Positions 1-12,723 of a stretch of DNA of 64,000 bases are shown in pieces (the stretch's first letter is position 1; each line of letters starts with the position of its first letter). Source of the DNA: Branchiostoma floridae. Taxonomy: Eukaryota; Chordata; Leptocardii; Amphioxiformes; Branchiostomatidae. The stretch is from assembly GCF_000003815.2 (NCBI RefSeq), contig NC_049986.1:12139330-12203329 (forward strand). Direction: 5' to 3'. A program made the position numbers and the translations under genes. The notes beneath the pieces are model-generated. The model saw only the letters and a list, made by a program, of their open reading frames with translations. It was not told the DNA's origin and searched no databases.

Positions 1-489
1 ATAATGTAATTATTTCTCGTCATTTCTATCTTGACGTCTCATACATCTTGATCGTGCCCTTGATGTTTCATTATGATTATAACAGGTTTGTTGTTTCGCT
101 TCACTTGTGCGCAAATAAAGCCTTTCAGCCTCATGATGTGAAAGTCTATTTTGTAATCACTCTGTACTTGGCGACAAGTGCAGCAATGGTGATTGTAGCG
201 ACAGTGAAAAATATGTAAAACATCCAAATTATTTAAGGTGTGTTCATATACAAACGGTATACTTAGCATTGGTTTCCCAGTACTAGTTAGAGGAGATTTT
301 GCGTTTACGTTGTATACAGTGCGCTGTTACCAAATTATATGATGTCTTTTGTATCTTCTTCTATAGGCGAACTCGAAGCGAAATGCTTGAGAAGACTAGG
401 TCGCCGAAAATACCTTCGACAAACAATAGCGATAACACACACATTCTGCCAATTTTGATCCGATCACGATAAAGAATCAAAATTGTCCA
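1..489. other. 3' flank of the HYR/sushi gene, no gene seen
   Basis: This stretch lies downstream of the minus-strand stop codon at 490-492. It probably holds the 3' untranslated region of that gene. I see no coding exon, RNA gene or clear mobile element in it. Small open frames here lack family features. Confidence 0.4.
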
Positions 490-1861
490 CTACTTCACGA
501 TAGGAACCATGTTTCCATGGATCACTCTAGCCCCGAGTAGGGCAGCCCTGTAGTCGACCATTTGCGCCAGTTTAACGTGATTCGGTGCACATGGCATGGG
601 CCCGATGCTTTCGCACAGCTTGGTCGACTTCAGACGCAGGAGTCGCTCGAACTCCAAGCGGTCGGCTTCCCGTTTTCGACGAAGCCCGAGCGCGTTTTTG
701 ACCATGTCCACGAGGGCGCTCACCATGTCTTCGATCGACGGAAGATTGATGTCAAACCTGAACTCCTGTTTGAAAAGCGTTGTATCGTTAGACTATTTCT
801 GAGTGGCAGGTGGTTGACCTACGTATATATGAAAAGTGTGACCTATCGATTAACTTAAGCAAATAATATCTAAGTTAAGTAATTGGTCATTGTAACTTCA
901 AGCAGTAGCTACGCATTTCAAAGACGTGGAATGCAGCTCAGCTTGTCTGACAATCAGCAACCGGACAATTATTTGCTAGGTGAAATTGAATGATTTAAAA
1001 GAGTTTAAAATATCATACTGGCAATGTACCTTCCCTACCAGAGAAGGAGCGCGCGCCAAGAGCAATAACTTGTTCGTAATGATTTTGTCTACACAGTGTG
1101 TACATCTCTACCTCTCGAAAGCTATTCTAACGCGTGGCATCAACGTAACAAGACGCGTCTCATGACCGGACGTACCTTCGGGCTCCCGCCGAAGAAAGCC
1201 ACCTTGATCCACCCCCGGAAGTGTCCACTCTGTGCGACGGCGAGTTTCACGCTGAAGCCGATCTCCTGGATGTCTATTATCCCGCCTAGAACCGCACCCG
1301 CCACCTACATAATCATATCATACCCGCACTGTATGAGTAGTATGATAAGTGTTAGATTAGACAGGTGTTGATCAGAGTGTTTTGCTGACAACGATAATTT
1401 CTTCTACTCCGATTTGATTTTGTAGGTAAGACATTCAAATAAAATGTATGTTCGAGTAGTATCATATGAATATGATGTTGTAGGAGTCTTTGCATGTATA
1501 AGCACACGAAATCACGAACATAGACCTCCTGTAAAGTTCTGCACAAATTACCTTCTTCGCCACCGCTGCTCCAAAGCGATTTGCTTGCTTCACGCCCTCA
1601 AGGAAACCCTCAGCTACATCCAGGATTACACTAATGGAACAAAAATGGGTCGTTACGTCAAGACTGTAAAAAACGATGAAATAAACCACCACACTAATGG
1701 AGATTCCTTAATAAACAAACATCTAGTATGCAACGCATTGTTTGTGACAATTATAAAGACATGCCCTGCATTAATTCAGAACGTGATTAGAATTATACTA
1801 TTCGAAATTACACACACACGCGCGCGCGCGCGCGCACACACACAGACACACGTACATACAT

Positions 1862-1913
<52 letters not shown>

Positions 1914-1917
1914 ATAC

Positions 1918-1953
<36 letters not shown>

Positions 1954-4900
1954 GAGAGAAACAAAGAGAAAGAGAAAGCAAATGCGTTTAAATGAAATTG
2001 TAGCTTCACAGAAGAATCATGTTTAACATCTTACATTGTTTTTATTTCAATGAGTCTCTGATATGAATAGCGTGCTTTGCAGTTTAGACCGTGTAACAAT
2101 CTTATACACTTTTATCAAGAATATGGAAGCATAAAGCTTTTAGGAACAAGGAAGATTTGATATCATGAAAACTCACCGTGATTTGTCTACGAACTCTTCG
2201 GCACCTTTAAGGATTAGAATGGCTGCGTCGAGCAGTATGCGGCTTTTGTCGACTATTTCTCTGGCTGCTTTCATCGCAAAGATCGCAACATCCAACAGAT
2301 ACCGACTCTTGTCCACTACCTGCTCAGCCAACTGTTAGAACAGATAAACAAATCCACATCGTGCTTAAAGCTGGGCTTAGAATGGTACAATGAACCGTCT
2401 CTATAGTATACACATACATAGCCATACTGTTAACGAGTTGTAGCATTAGCAAAGTGCCGCTTCCAATGAGATATATTATCCATCATCACAGTTAGGTCCC
2501 TATCCCCTAGTCCAGTCTCTGATTCAATGACATTCTTCAGCACAAGGTATCATTTTCCTTTTTGCTTATGGGGACCAAAGGAATAGTTTACCGGCTTGTT
2601 GAATCCGTGTCGAGTTACATGTCCACTGTCCAGGAAGGCTTAACCGGCGTCGCCTGACTTAAGTAAATCGTGGAAGAGTCCCGTATACATGATATAGTTC
2701 TTTGTTGTTTATCTATTCATTCTTTTGAATTAGTCATTTCCTATAACTTTGAAATTCGCAAAGCGATAACCTAGCTAAGAATCAGCAGTCATAAATTGAA
2801 CATAGAAACAGGCAGATATCATAATGTAGCGCCTGACCAAAGGTTTTGCCCATTCTGTCCAAAGCAAATTGAAGATGAATTTCACTTTGTCATGATGTGC
2901 AGTAGGTACAATGTTTCACGTAATGAGTTATTTACATTCCTCGAGTCAAATACAACAGATTTTAAGAGACTCAATGATACAGATAGATTTGATTATATAT
3001 TCAAATGTAATAACTCCCACATTGCTAAAATAGGTAAATATATAAAAGACTGCTTTGTCATAAGAAAAAATGCCGAAACTCATAATTAGCCCCACTCGAT
3101 TGTAATACAATATCAATGATTTATGCTAGCTGTTATTGTTCTAGAAATTAGGATGCCAATTTCATTCTATATTCATAATCTGCATATGTACTAAGTTTGA
3201 TACTTGTTTTAGTAATTAGGATGATAAGTTTGTTTCTTCTTCTTTTTTTTTGCCATACATTGTACCGTGTACGATCGTTGCGCAAGTTCTTTTCCTATTC
3301 ATGGATTAAGGGTATTCTATACTATTGCGCAGCGAAGCAAAGAAATGTTGCGTCACTTACCCACAGTGCTCCTTGACAAATGGCGCGACCAGCATTTTCT
3401 GCATGGCACCAGGCTTCATCTGTTGTAAAAATGATATTGGCAAATAGACATATGGATGAAATGTATATAACATATTCAATTCCTCTTTATGTGTGTGGTA
3501 CAATAACATTCGCTTCGATTTTGTTTTTTTAGTAAGTGTAAAAGAGGGAGACTTGTTTAAGTACAAAGCCATAGTTTATAACTAGGTGTAAATAGTTGAA
3601 AAACAGGGAGTGACTGAGATCAGAAATTAAAAGAAAATCACATGTATCACGCATGTATGAACTTCCCTCTAACATTCTGTGCACGGCTTAGACAAAAAGA
3701 ACAAAAGCTATAACGTTGCATGATTCTACCCCATCGTTCCATTATACGTGAGGAGAAACATAACGCCTTACATTCTATTCCATCAGCAGTTGCATTAGTC
3801 TAACAGAACATCGACTGAGAAATGTATAATATATATCATTGCTGCACTGCCTGTTACTTTGCTGCATTAATGACATTTTAAAATCAAAATGTAAGGTGAA
3901 TAAAATGTTGATAGCATAGAGTCCATTCCAAGACACCATGAGGGTTTTTAGGCGATATTTATAATTAGTCTGAATTATTTTGAATAAAAGAATATCTAAG
4001 CCACAATAGTTAAATTATTTTCAAAAAATTGACGAAGAAAATACTCATTTATTTGAATTTCTTTGAATATTTTAGAAACATTTTGAAAGTAACTGTACAA
4101 AAATATCTTTATCTAGAATAATTGTGAAACCTCTCTGTGATTATTTCACATTTACAAATATTTACAAAAAATGGTAAACCTGGCCAAATGGTAAAATTAG
4201 TTTATTGCCCACATAAAAGTAAGCCCTATTGTTGCATCTGTATATTTTTGGATTTCACTGCTGGGCACTGGTGGATCCTTTGTGATGGGCCATTGTTGCA
4301 TGGCACCCAACCATACTTTGCAAAGATGTGTGAATTGCTATCTTCCCAGCCCATCGAACCATTTACAAAAAATGGTAGAAAATGGTAGAAAATGGTAAAT
4401 AATGGTAGAATGCTGTTATCATTATTTAGAAACCATTAGAAGTATCCTATTCCACACCATGAATATTTCCAAAGTTTTACAGGACCAGGGAAATATTTAT
4501 AAAGTTGAAACAGTGTTAAAAATATTTCTGAAGTATCAAATGTCCTAGACATATAATTACAAAACTTAAAAATCAATTCTAAACAATGGTAACAAACATC
4601 CACATGGTGTCTTGGAATGGACTCTACTTACACCATTTGCATTTCTTGAACCTGCACTTTGACCTTTCATGACGCAGTTTAGCAACAGCATCGTCCCAGT
4701 GCCTCTCGGCTCCCCTCACGTCCTTTATTTTTTCATCAAACCAGGCAACGGCGCGGTCCCAGTGGACTTCCGCAGCGCGAACCTGAGGCAATGTTGAAGT
4801 TTATATAACTCAGACATGATATTGAAAATTGAGGAACCAACGTTAAGTGGTTTCAATAAACATCAATCAGGAAAATGATTGTAGCGAGAATATTCACTGG

Positions 4901-7900
4901 TATATGTATGTCACAGCCTCACCTTCCTTTGGGCTTTTTGTATATCTTTCACTGCGATGTCCCAGTTGACTTCTGCCTGTCTGACTTTGGCTTTAGCGGC
5001 ATCGATGGCCTCGTCTGCTCTTTTGACGTACCTGTGGTAATGAATGAGTGCAAACTCAGTATCAATCAACTCAGAATCTACTTCAAAAGAAAATGAGCGA
5101 CATGAGTTAGTGTTGCAGTGTTAAAAGATGAGATCAAAACGTACCCATCGATGGCATTCTCGACTTTCTCCCTCAGCTTGCGGAAGAGGTCCTGCTGCAT
5201 CTGTCCCGTCACCTGGAAGGATGCTGTCTTGATGGAACCGTAGCTGGCCGCCACTTCCAGGGACGCTCGGAACAGATTCAGGAAGCTGCCCTCGATGAAG
5301 AAGCGCGTTCCCTGCTCGTCCATGGTGATGTTGATTGTTCGTTTAATGAAAAGAACTGTCACGCTACCTTCGATCATGAGCTTGGCGCGCGGCGGAAGCC
5401 ACCCGATGTCTACGAGGAGGCGCGGTCCTTGTGTGGGGCTACGTCCCTCGATTGCTATCAAGCCGTTGGCAATGTTGAATGGTGCGACGGTCATATTGGC
5501 AAAGATCGACGTCTTGTCGATGGCAATGTCGGCAGTGACCTTGAAGAATAAAATTTCTAATTTCCCTTTAAAGAAAAACCCTTGGCGAATAAGAATTCCG
5601 TTTGGAAGAGTTCGCGTTATAGCCGAGAAGGAGAACTCCACCCCTTCGGTGAAGCCTATCTCGTCGAGGAAACCTGGTAGATTCGGCCGGTAAGCGAAAG
5701 CAGCAAGGATAGAAGGGATGGTGAGCTTGGTGATGCTGCCTTTGCAGTAGCTCTGAAGCGGGGCAATCCTGTTGATGCCAACATACAGTGATGCTCTGAT
5801 TGGCTCCGCGTCCGACCTGTTGAACCCGATCACCGCCTGACCTCCAAAGTCGATCCCCGCTATGAGAATAGGGTCTGGACTGATGGTAATCTCGAAGTTT
5901 AAGTACCCAATGGATAGGAAGGAAAGACCGAAGGCATTGTACCACCACCCCACTGACGACATCCCCAAGTACACGCCTTTGTTGGAGAGACCAAACCGAC
6001 CCGTGAAGAGAAGCGGAGGTTGGTCCAGCTGCAGGGAACCGGTGATGCCTATGTACGTTTCCTCGGGGGGCCTCGCCAACTGTATCTCAAACCCGACATC
6101 CCGAATGTCTGCTCCGTGGAAAATGCGGATGGGAGTAGGAATAACAGCCTTCATGTACACGCGGTCTATTGACAGGGCGCCGTAGATCATGAGCTCGACA
6201 TGCTTCCCCAAAAGCCTCTTTGCAACCTTACAGAACTCGTCCTGTCCGCAGTTCGGAGGGAATTTGAACGAGGCCACGACACCTATGCCATCTACAATAT
6301 CGATGCTGGAGAGCAGGGGAGCGGAAAATCGCAAGTATTCGTTCAATTTGGACATATCCGATGAGGACACCACGAAGGCAGCTTGAGCGTTGGACAGGAT
6401 GGAAGCGCCGGGAATGATTGACAAATCCACATTGTCGTTCGTCAGTGTCTTCACCAGCTCGACGATCCCAATACGCTCGAGAACAAGACCGGTTGCCATT
6501 GAGACAGTTCCTCCCAGGGACCCCACGATAACCTCAACGGTGCATCTCCAATCGTTGACGACTGCATCTCCAGCTAGCTTCAAGACAAAGTCTTTCCCCA
6601 TGACCAAAGAAACGCTTGGATTTACCACCTTAAAGGCGTCAAGACCTATGCTTTTCAGTCCATCTTCCATCGGACCTGGGGGAAGTAGTGCAACTCCGAA
6701 ATCCTCTATCAACTTTCCAATTTCTATGTCGAGCTCTGGGGCTCCTTCGGCGATGAACACGTTGGCTCCTGGAGGCTTTGCTATGGACAGTGCTGTTTTT
6801 ACATTACCTATATACCACACGGATGTTAGTTCAAAACTTAAGCCCGTTCCTTCAGCTTGGGTGACAGCAGTACCGGGACGAGACACTACAGCTCCGGGTT
6901 GAGGATTCAGACCGCCCGCTGTGGACTGGCCTCTCACGATATGAAAAGTCGCGTGGAGATTATCCAGGACAAGTACGCTCGGTATGATAGTGAGAGAAGT
7001 TTCTATGGCCACAGGGATGGTAAAGGTTCTCGTGTTTCCGTCGTACTGGAACCCCTGTAAGGTGCTGGACAACACATCGTCTAGGGCGAGCTTACTGGGG
7101 AGCTCTATGACAGAGACTGACTGTAGCATCTTGTTTAAGAGCGATCCTACTCGGACGACAGATCCAGGAAGGAGTTGGAACTGGAACCTTCTCTTCCACA
7201 CAGCAAGATAGAATGAACCTAAAGGATCGCCATCGGATAATTTCAGTTGGAATACCACGTTGAGACCAGCTGACACGCCTGGCATCATCTGTAGAAGCGA
7301 GTCAGGGTAAGAGGAGATCAAGAAAGGGGCCGTTTTAGTGGAAAGAAGAAAGGCTGCCTCCGGAAGCTCAAGATCACTTAAGACGGGCACTTCAACACCT
7401 TCGTTTGTAAAGCGCTTGATCAAGTCACCGAAGCTGATAGACTTAATCGAAAGGGCCACGGAGAACACCTTCGTCTGGTTGTCGCCAAATTTGATCGAAT
7501 CAAGTGAGGCAAAAACACGGGATTTACCGATACCCGTGTCGAACGCCACCTGTAGACCATACCCAGAGTTGCCGAAAACGGCCGTCAGTTTTATGTTTTC
7601 CATCACAAACTTGTCGAGATTGACACTTTTGAAGGTCTCCCTTGCGTCGTTGCCAGGCAACAGGGATGACGCTAAGCCAGAAATGAGCCTCCCTACAGGA
7701 ATGACGGTATCTACCGGCTCACCAATCACCACAAAGCCTCCCTCAGACTTCTCTACCGTCAACCGAAACAATATACTCCCAATCTTCCACAAACCTGTGA
7801 ACTTTACTTCGAACGATTTGGTAGGAATGAAGTATCTGACGTTTATAGAGAATCTCTCGAGTGTAAGCACAGAGGGGACTATGGTAACGGCTTCTGTAGA

Positions 7901-10900
7901 CCCGGTGGAGATGGACAGTTCTTCCTCACAACGATCGAAGTAGCTGTTGGAGATGATCCAATTGAAGGGGTTCAGCGATCCGCCGATGGAGAAAGCGTCG
8001 CCTAGCTTCCAGTCGGGAAGTGCAGTTTCGACCAACTCACGCACTGTTAAGCAATCCGCCGGGTCGCTGCTGATCTCTGTCTTGCAGTCGTCGTTGTTGA
8101 GTTGAAGCCTGCAGGTAGTGGAGATGGGGTACACACCCTCGATGTCGGCCTGAGGCATGTTTAGAAGCTCGGTTGGTGATGGTAAGCTCTCCCCTGTGAA
8201 ACAAAACATTAAAGCTTATCATAAAGAGGATAATGATAGCAATATGACAATGCTGTATTTCTATATGCCCATTGCAATTCAGTTCAACCAATAAACTTAA
8301 CTTTAGGAACTTAGGCGTTGATATCAAAACAGCCTTTACATAATCTTAGATTATCACCTTAGCTATTTAGACAGTTAACATCACCAGTAATTACCTTTGC
8401 AGATCTGAATAGATTTGGTGCCTACTGCATCGGTAGTGAGTCCATCAGGACACGGGATACAGGCTGTCTTTCTCTCCTGGTCCTGGTACGTACCCACCGG
8501 ACAGGGCTGGCACGCGTCCACGGCGCTGTCATGGTAGGTTCCCCGGCCGCAGTTCACTAAGACAGACAATGTAAATACAACAATTCTGAATTCTGCATCA
8601 TAAACGAAAAATCTAACTACTAGTAGATAAAAGAATTTTGAATATGAATCTTTACTATATAAGATGAGGTATGGTTCACACCATTCTCCGGCAAAAATGC
8701 GAAGGGGTGTTTTAAAAAATCTCAAAAGAAGTTCTCTTGGTAATGTCCAACTGTCGGCTCACAAATTGGACCAATGTCCCCTTATCCCTAACGACCTTCT
8801 TCAGCGGTCTCTGCCTCTACCCCTTCTATATGCATATCCCTCATGCCAATACGCCATTGTCACTTCTCGTCTATCCATGTGTGTATCCAGTGTGTGAATA
8901 GACAATATACTTAGTTCATGAAGAGCAGAAATAATACTATGCAGATAGAGCGAGGTACTTACAACACAGCCGCTTCCTCCCTTTACGGTGCAGTACAGAT
9001 CCTTCTTCACACTGTCCATTGGTAGGACTGGAAAAACCTGTAAGAAATCGATGACTATTTAGTGCCTCGTCACTCGGTCTAGTTTATGAGTCTGCTCTGC
9101 ACATAACGGATCTTTGTTCTCTAGAAGGGACCGCCTATGTCTTAGAAATGCACAATCTCTTGCGAAATCTGGCAGATACAGTTCTTGGCTCCCATTACGG
9201 CGGGGGATGTCTACCACCAAACTATAAGAAACAATGACAACTTTCACCCAGTCTTATCACATCTACTTTTCATGACGTGAAGTAATTGGCCCAGACGATT
9301 TTGTGAGCTCACCAACGCAGTCGACAATCTTCCGGGACGGTCTCCACTCTCCATCGGCCTCGCAGGCGTATGTCCGCATCTCCTCTCCGTCGGCAGGTAC
9401 CGTACCCTCCTCACACTCGGGCGAGCAGAACTTCCCCCGCGCCCACAGGTCGCAGTTGCTGTAGCCGTTGTCGGGTGGAGTCGGAAGTCCACAGCTCTTA
9501 CCTTAGCAAAAACAGAGGGATAAATCATCTCAGGATCAGTACAAAAAGAAGAGTTTCACACGACTCCCACTGTTCATCAATGCAGTTAACAAAAGCAAAA
9601 CCTGAAAAGATATTGTTGTTGTTTCCTCTGGTTGTTTCTACCATGTACAAACTGTTATTTCCATTAAGGAAAGGAAGGGAAGCTACGAAAACAGAATAAC
9701 CTAACTATACATAGCTTTAGCAAACGTAATATATGTCTCCACCTAGGTTTCTGTTTATCCAAATAGACAATGTGTAAAACCGACAATAAACTGGTAAAAC
9801 AAAACTCACGTTTGACTTCCACTGTAAACGTACACTCAGCTGAATTGCCTACCGCATCGGTGGCAATGTAAGTCACCCGGAAAGTACCCCAAGTAAACGT
9901 CTGGTTGGTTTCTTCACTTTGCCACACGTTGACCACTCCAACATTGTCCGTGAAGATCGGTTCTTCCCACTCCACCCTCGCATAGGTGGTGGCGATCTCC
10001 GTGGAGAAGGATGACGGGCAGCCATAGACTCTGGGGCGCTCTTGGTCTGAAAAGTCAAGCATCATGATAGTTTAGAAAAAGTAATATTCTGATGTTTGTA
10101 TGAAAGTTCACCTTATTCGGTAAATTACAGTATCAAGGGTTAATGACCAACCCGAGGTGTATATGGTCATTAGGTGTCATTAGCCCTGGTCTTTTGCTGT
10201 TCTCCAAGCAGAGGTTGAGTCGCGAAGATAGAGTACTAGTAGTAGTCGGGATTTTTACCAGCTCACTCTTTTTCACTTCTCGTTGCAAATGAAACATTTA
10301 ATTCACATTTGATGAATACTATTCTGCTACATGCAATATGTGTGATTCCCGCTAGTTTCAATTACAACTCCTATCCTTATTCATGTTACGTAAATTGTGT
10401 TCCATATGTGAAATTCATATGCAATATGCATATGACTGAAATGTAACGTGACATTCAGATACATTACCGTCGACATATATTTTGGTGGCACAACTGTCTC
10501 GCTCCCCCTCCGGAGAGACCACAGAGAAGGTGACTTCTGTCTTCCCCGCCGGAAACGCATTGTCACCTATCTGGTACCCATCACTCACCTGATATATCAG
10601 GACACAAAAGGGTGGCAAACAGGTGACTTGTTTGTGTAATCTCCAAGCAGATTCTACGGTAGCATAGGATAGTATCAGAAGCTGGCAGAGGAGTGAAACC
10701 GGCCTAGGAGTGTGTATGCTCCCTCCCACGGTGGTCAAATACGGGCTCAAAATCTCCCATGTCTAGCCGAATTCGAACCTTCTTCCATGATGTTCCATCT
10801 GACGTAATTCGAACCGAACCCGTGTTCTATTCAGGTCATCTGCGGTCATTGCAGGTAAAACCGTGCTTTCTGGCATTTCCCCCCCAACTAACTTGAATCA

Positions 10901-12723
10901 GGCGAAAAATATAGTTTTTGACCAATATAAACAATTTTCTGGACAGTACATCTATGCTTTCACTTTTTTGGGACCTGTAATATGTAACGAAGCTACTGGC
11001 GTTTTTGTTGGTGACCTTGAATATCATGAGTGTTGTTTACACCGGTATCAATTACACCCTCCCGCTCTCCGTGCGGCATGACATGCGTGTAAACATCGTT
11101 TAAGATCTCCGCCAAGAAGAGTCCAACATAACTCATTGACGGCTCAAAATGACCGCAACGGTTTTCCCGAGATTTCTGTTTTTGGGATTTTTAAAAAATG
11201 CCTTAGATTTTGAATTATTGGTAATTAAGTGCAAAAAATGCCATTTTTACGCATATTTTTGACTGTAACTTTGCTTAAAATTAAAAATTAAAAAATCCCA
11301 AAAACAGAAAGTTTTATTTGCCTCTCAGATGACGAAAAATATAAAAATCGAGAATTTGCCATGGCACTTGCGGCCCATCTTATCAAGAGTATGGTCAAAT
11401 TGAAGGCCTTCCTTGGAACAGAAAATAATCGTCTTTGGAAGCAAAATCGAAACAAAACAGCAATCTCAATTCAAACGGGAACATTCAAACTATCTGAAAT
11501 TGCGAATTTAATCTTATTTTGAATACATTTTCCTTGTCATAACATCTTGTTTATTTTGAAATATTTTACGGTTAGCAAATAGTAGGCCTCTTGTAACCCG
11601 ATACTCTGTCGAACTCGCATAGCAGCGGGAAAGAATACCCTAGCAACCGACCGCCGTGTCCGGTGCCCGCCTGACTACCTTTGGTCGGCTATACTCTTTG
11701 ACAGCGTTGTTACTGTCTAATGGTACCGTAGGATCTGCTTGGGGATTATTTTTCGTGCACTGTCATATCTCAAAGAACAACGAACGCTTTATAGAAATGA
11801 TAATCGCAAACCATATTCAATTTGAACTCATAGAAAGCGCTATACATTCAGTTTACTTATGAAAAATACGCTGCATCGAAGGATTTTCATAACAAACTAA
11901 GACAACTTCTTCAAGACGTTCACGAATACCTGGTATAAACATCTTTCATACAATACCTTAAAGACAGTTCATGCAATATGTAATTAAGTCTAAACAAGAG
12001 GATAAAAGCACACGGCTTGGCTTGAAGAACGGTGAACCATAGCCACCAATATTCACCTGTTGTAATATGATCTTACTCTTTGTTATTGTAACAAACGTCA
12101 TGTTTCATCTATAAAGCAACCGATAAGCAATTGTGTGAAACTATGACATGATAACAATTGTGCATAGGCATGAACTACATGTACGTGCATAAGTGATAAG
12201 TGCGACACGAATGGGCTTACTTACGGTGATGTTCCTGTAATTTGACCATGGAGTGGGCAGGTTAACGTCTGCCGTGTCATACCCACGACCAAGGGTCACA
12301 AAAACATCTTTGGGACACAAAATCCTTGGAATAGGGCTGTCTGTAAAACACAACAAAAATCTAAAAAAAAACGCCATTGTGTGTCTATTGTCTGAACACA
12401 CGTAAAAACATGCTGGTAACCAAAGCATTGATCGATAGAACTAGTTCATCGAATTCTCTGTTACTAAAAGAAGCATTGCATGTCGCATAGATTATGCAAA
12501 GTAATAGATCGAAAAAAACTTTCAACTTTTCCAAGGTACACGAAGAAGACAAATTAAGTGTTGTGACAAACCAGAGTGACGATGAATTGGTTATATTATC
12601 TAACGTCTATGGTAATTTCAAACTTTAAAAGCCTGAAACTGATGCCTCACCTGCCACAGATGTAGACGGACCACATAGGAGCAACAGCGCCGCCACCGCG
12701 ATGCACACCGTAGTACCCCACAT
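490..12723 (-). CDS. Secreted HYR-sushi protein with giant beta-rich repeat region
   Basis: Fifteen exons join in frame (minus strand): 12651-12723, 12225-12340, 10468-10588, 9810-10046, 9313-9501, 8963-9037, 8395-8556, 5145-8193, 4923-5031, 4632-4782, 3361-3419, 2177-2331, 1552-1630, 1176-1304, 490-765. The sum is 4980 bases, or 1659 residues plus TAG. The first exon encodes a classic signal peptide (MWGTTVCIAVAALLLLCG). Two HYR modules follow (about 25-182), then one sushi/CCP (184-245, CGLPTPPDNGYSNC) and an ephrin-receptor-like Cys module (271-324, CxPCPVGTYQ). This order recalls SVEP1-type extracellular proteins. Exon 8 (residues 325-1340) is beta-rich and duplicated internally. Residues 1341-1525 are helical with short repeats (AEVHWDRAV; VDKSR..LD.A). 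The last 130 residues look mixed. The N-terminal modules are a sure family call. I do not recognise the large region and infer only that the protein is secreted, perhaps matrix or mucosal. Confidence 0.85.
1811..1975. repeat. Compound microsatellite (CA/CG/TA/GA)n
   Basis: Runs of CA, CG, TA and GA dinucleotides follow one another inside an intron of the HYR/sushi gene. They create long artificial open frames on both strands rich in His/Thr or Tyr/Ile; these are not genes. Confidence 0.9.
2796..3300 (+). mobile_element. 3' remnant of a non-LTR retrotransposon
   Basis: The open frame 2796-3089 encodes the zinc-binding tail typical of CR1/L2-like reverse transcriptases: FCPFCPKQIEDEFHFVMMC followed by a conserved Tyr and helical sequence. 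The stop is followed by an AT-rich 3' end. The upstream polymerase domain is missing, so this is a 5'-truncated, inactive copy. It lies antisense in the intron between the 2177-2331 and 3361-3419 exons of the host gene. Confidence 0.8.
3919..4624. mobile_element. Non-autonomous DNA transposon, TA target duplication
   Basis: A 22-bp perfect terminal inverted repeat begins GAGTCCATTCCAAGACACC at 3919 and is matched in reverse complement ending at 4624. Both ends are flanked by TA (3917-3918 and 4625-4626). The 706-bp interior has no transposase and contains repeated AATGGTA-like motifs. TA duplication with short inverted repeats suggests a Tc1/mariner-type MITE. The right end abuts the splice donor of the exon ending at 4632. 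Confidence 0.8.
6200..7891 (-). other. Internal duplication of about 300 residues within exon 8
   Basis: The large exon encodes two related units. Unit 1 begins near 7891 with VPSVLTLERF and runs through a ..LPVGRLISGL-like stretch (VIPVGRLISGL, SLLPG, FKSVNLDKF). Unit 2 begins near 6996 with IPSVLVLDNL and has IEIGKLIEDFG, ALLPPG and LKSIGLDAF at matching places. Later pairs also match: LIKRFTNEGVEV with LVKTLTNDNVDL, and AAFLLSTKTAP with AAFVVSSSDMS. Alternating hydrophobic residues suggest beta strands. The remaining 320 residues of the exon are similar in character but not an obvious third copy. Confidence 0.75.
11176..11307. repeat. Small inverted repeat in intron 2
   Basis: CTGTTTTTGGGATTTTTAAA at about 11176 is answered by TTAAAAAATCCCAAAAACAG at about 11287. 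The pair is AT-rich and could fold into a hairpin. It may be the core of a decayed element. I see no target duplication. Confidence 0.4.

Noticed and set aside
1444-1995. 183-residue plus-strand open frame
   Set aside because: It crosses a real minus-strand exon (1552-1630) and then runs through the CA/TA/GA microsatellite, which keeps frames open without coding.
5295-7943. Several plus-strand open frames of 65-201 residues
   Set aside because: They are antisense shadows of the large minus-strand exon, whose frame has domain repeats and correct splice joins.
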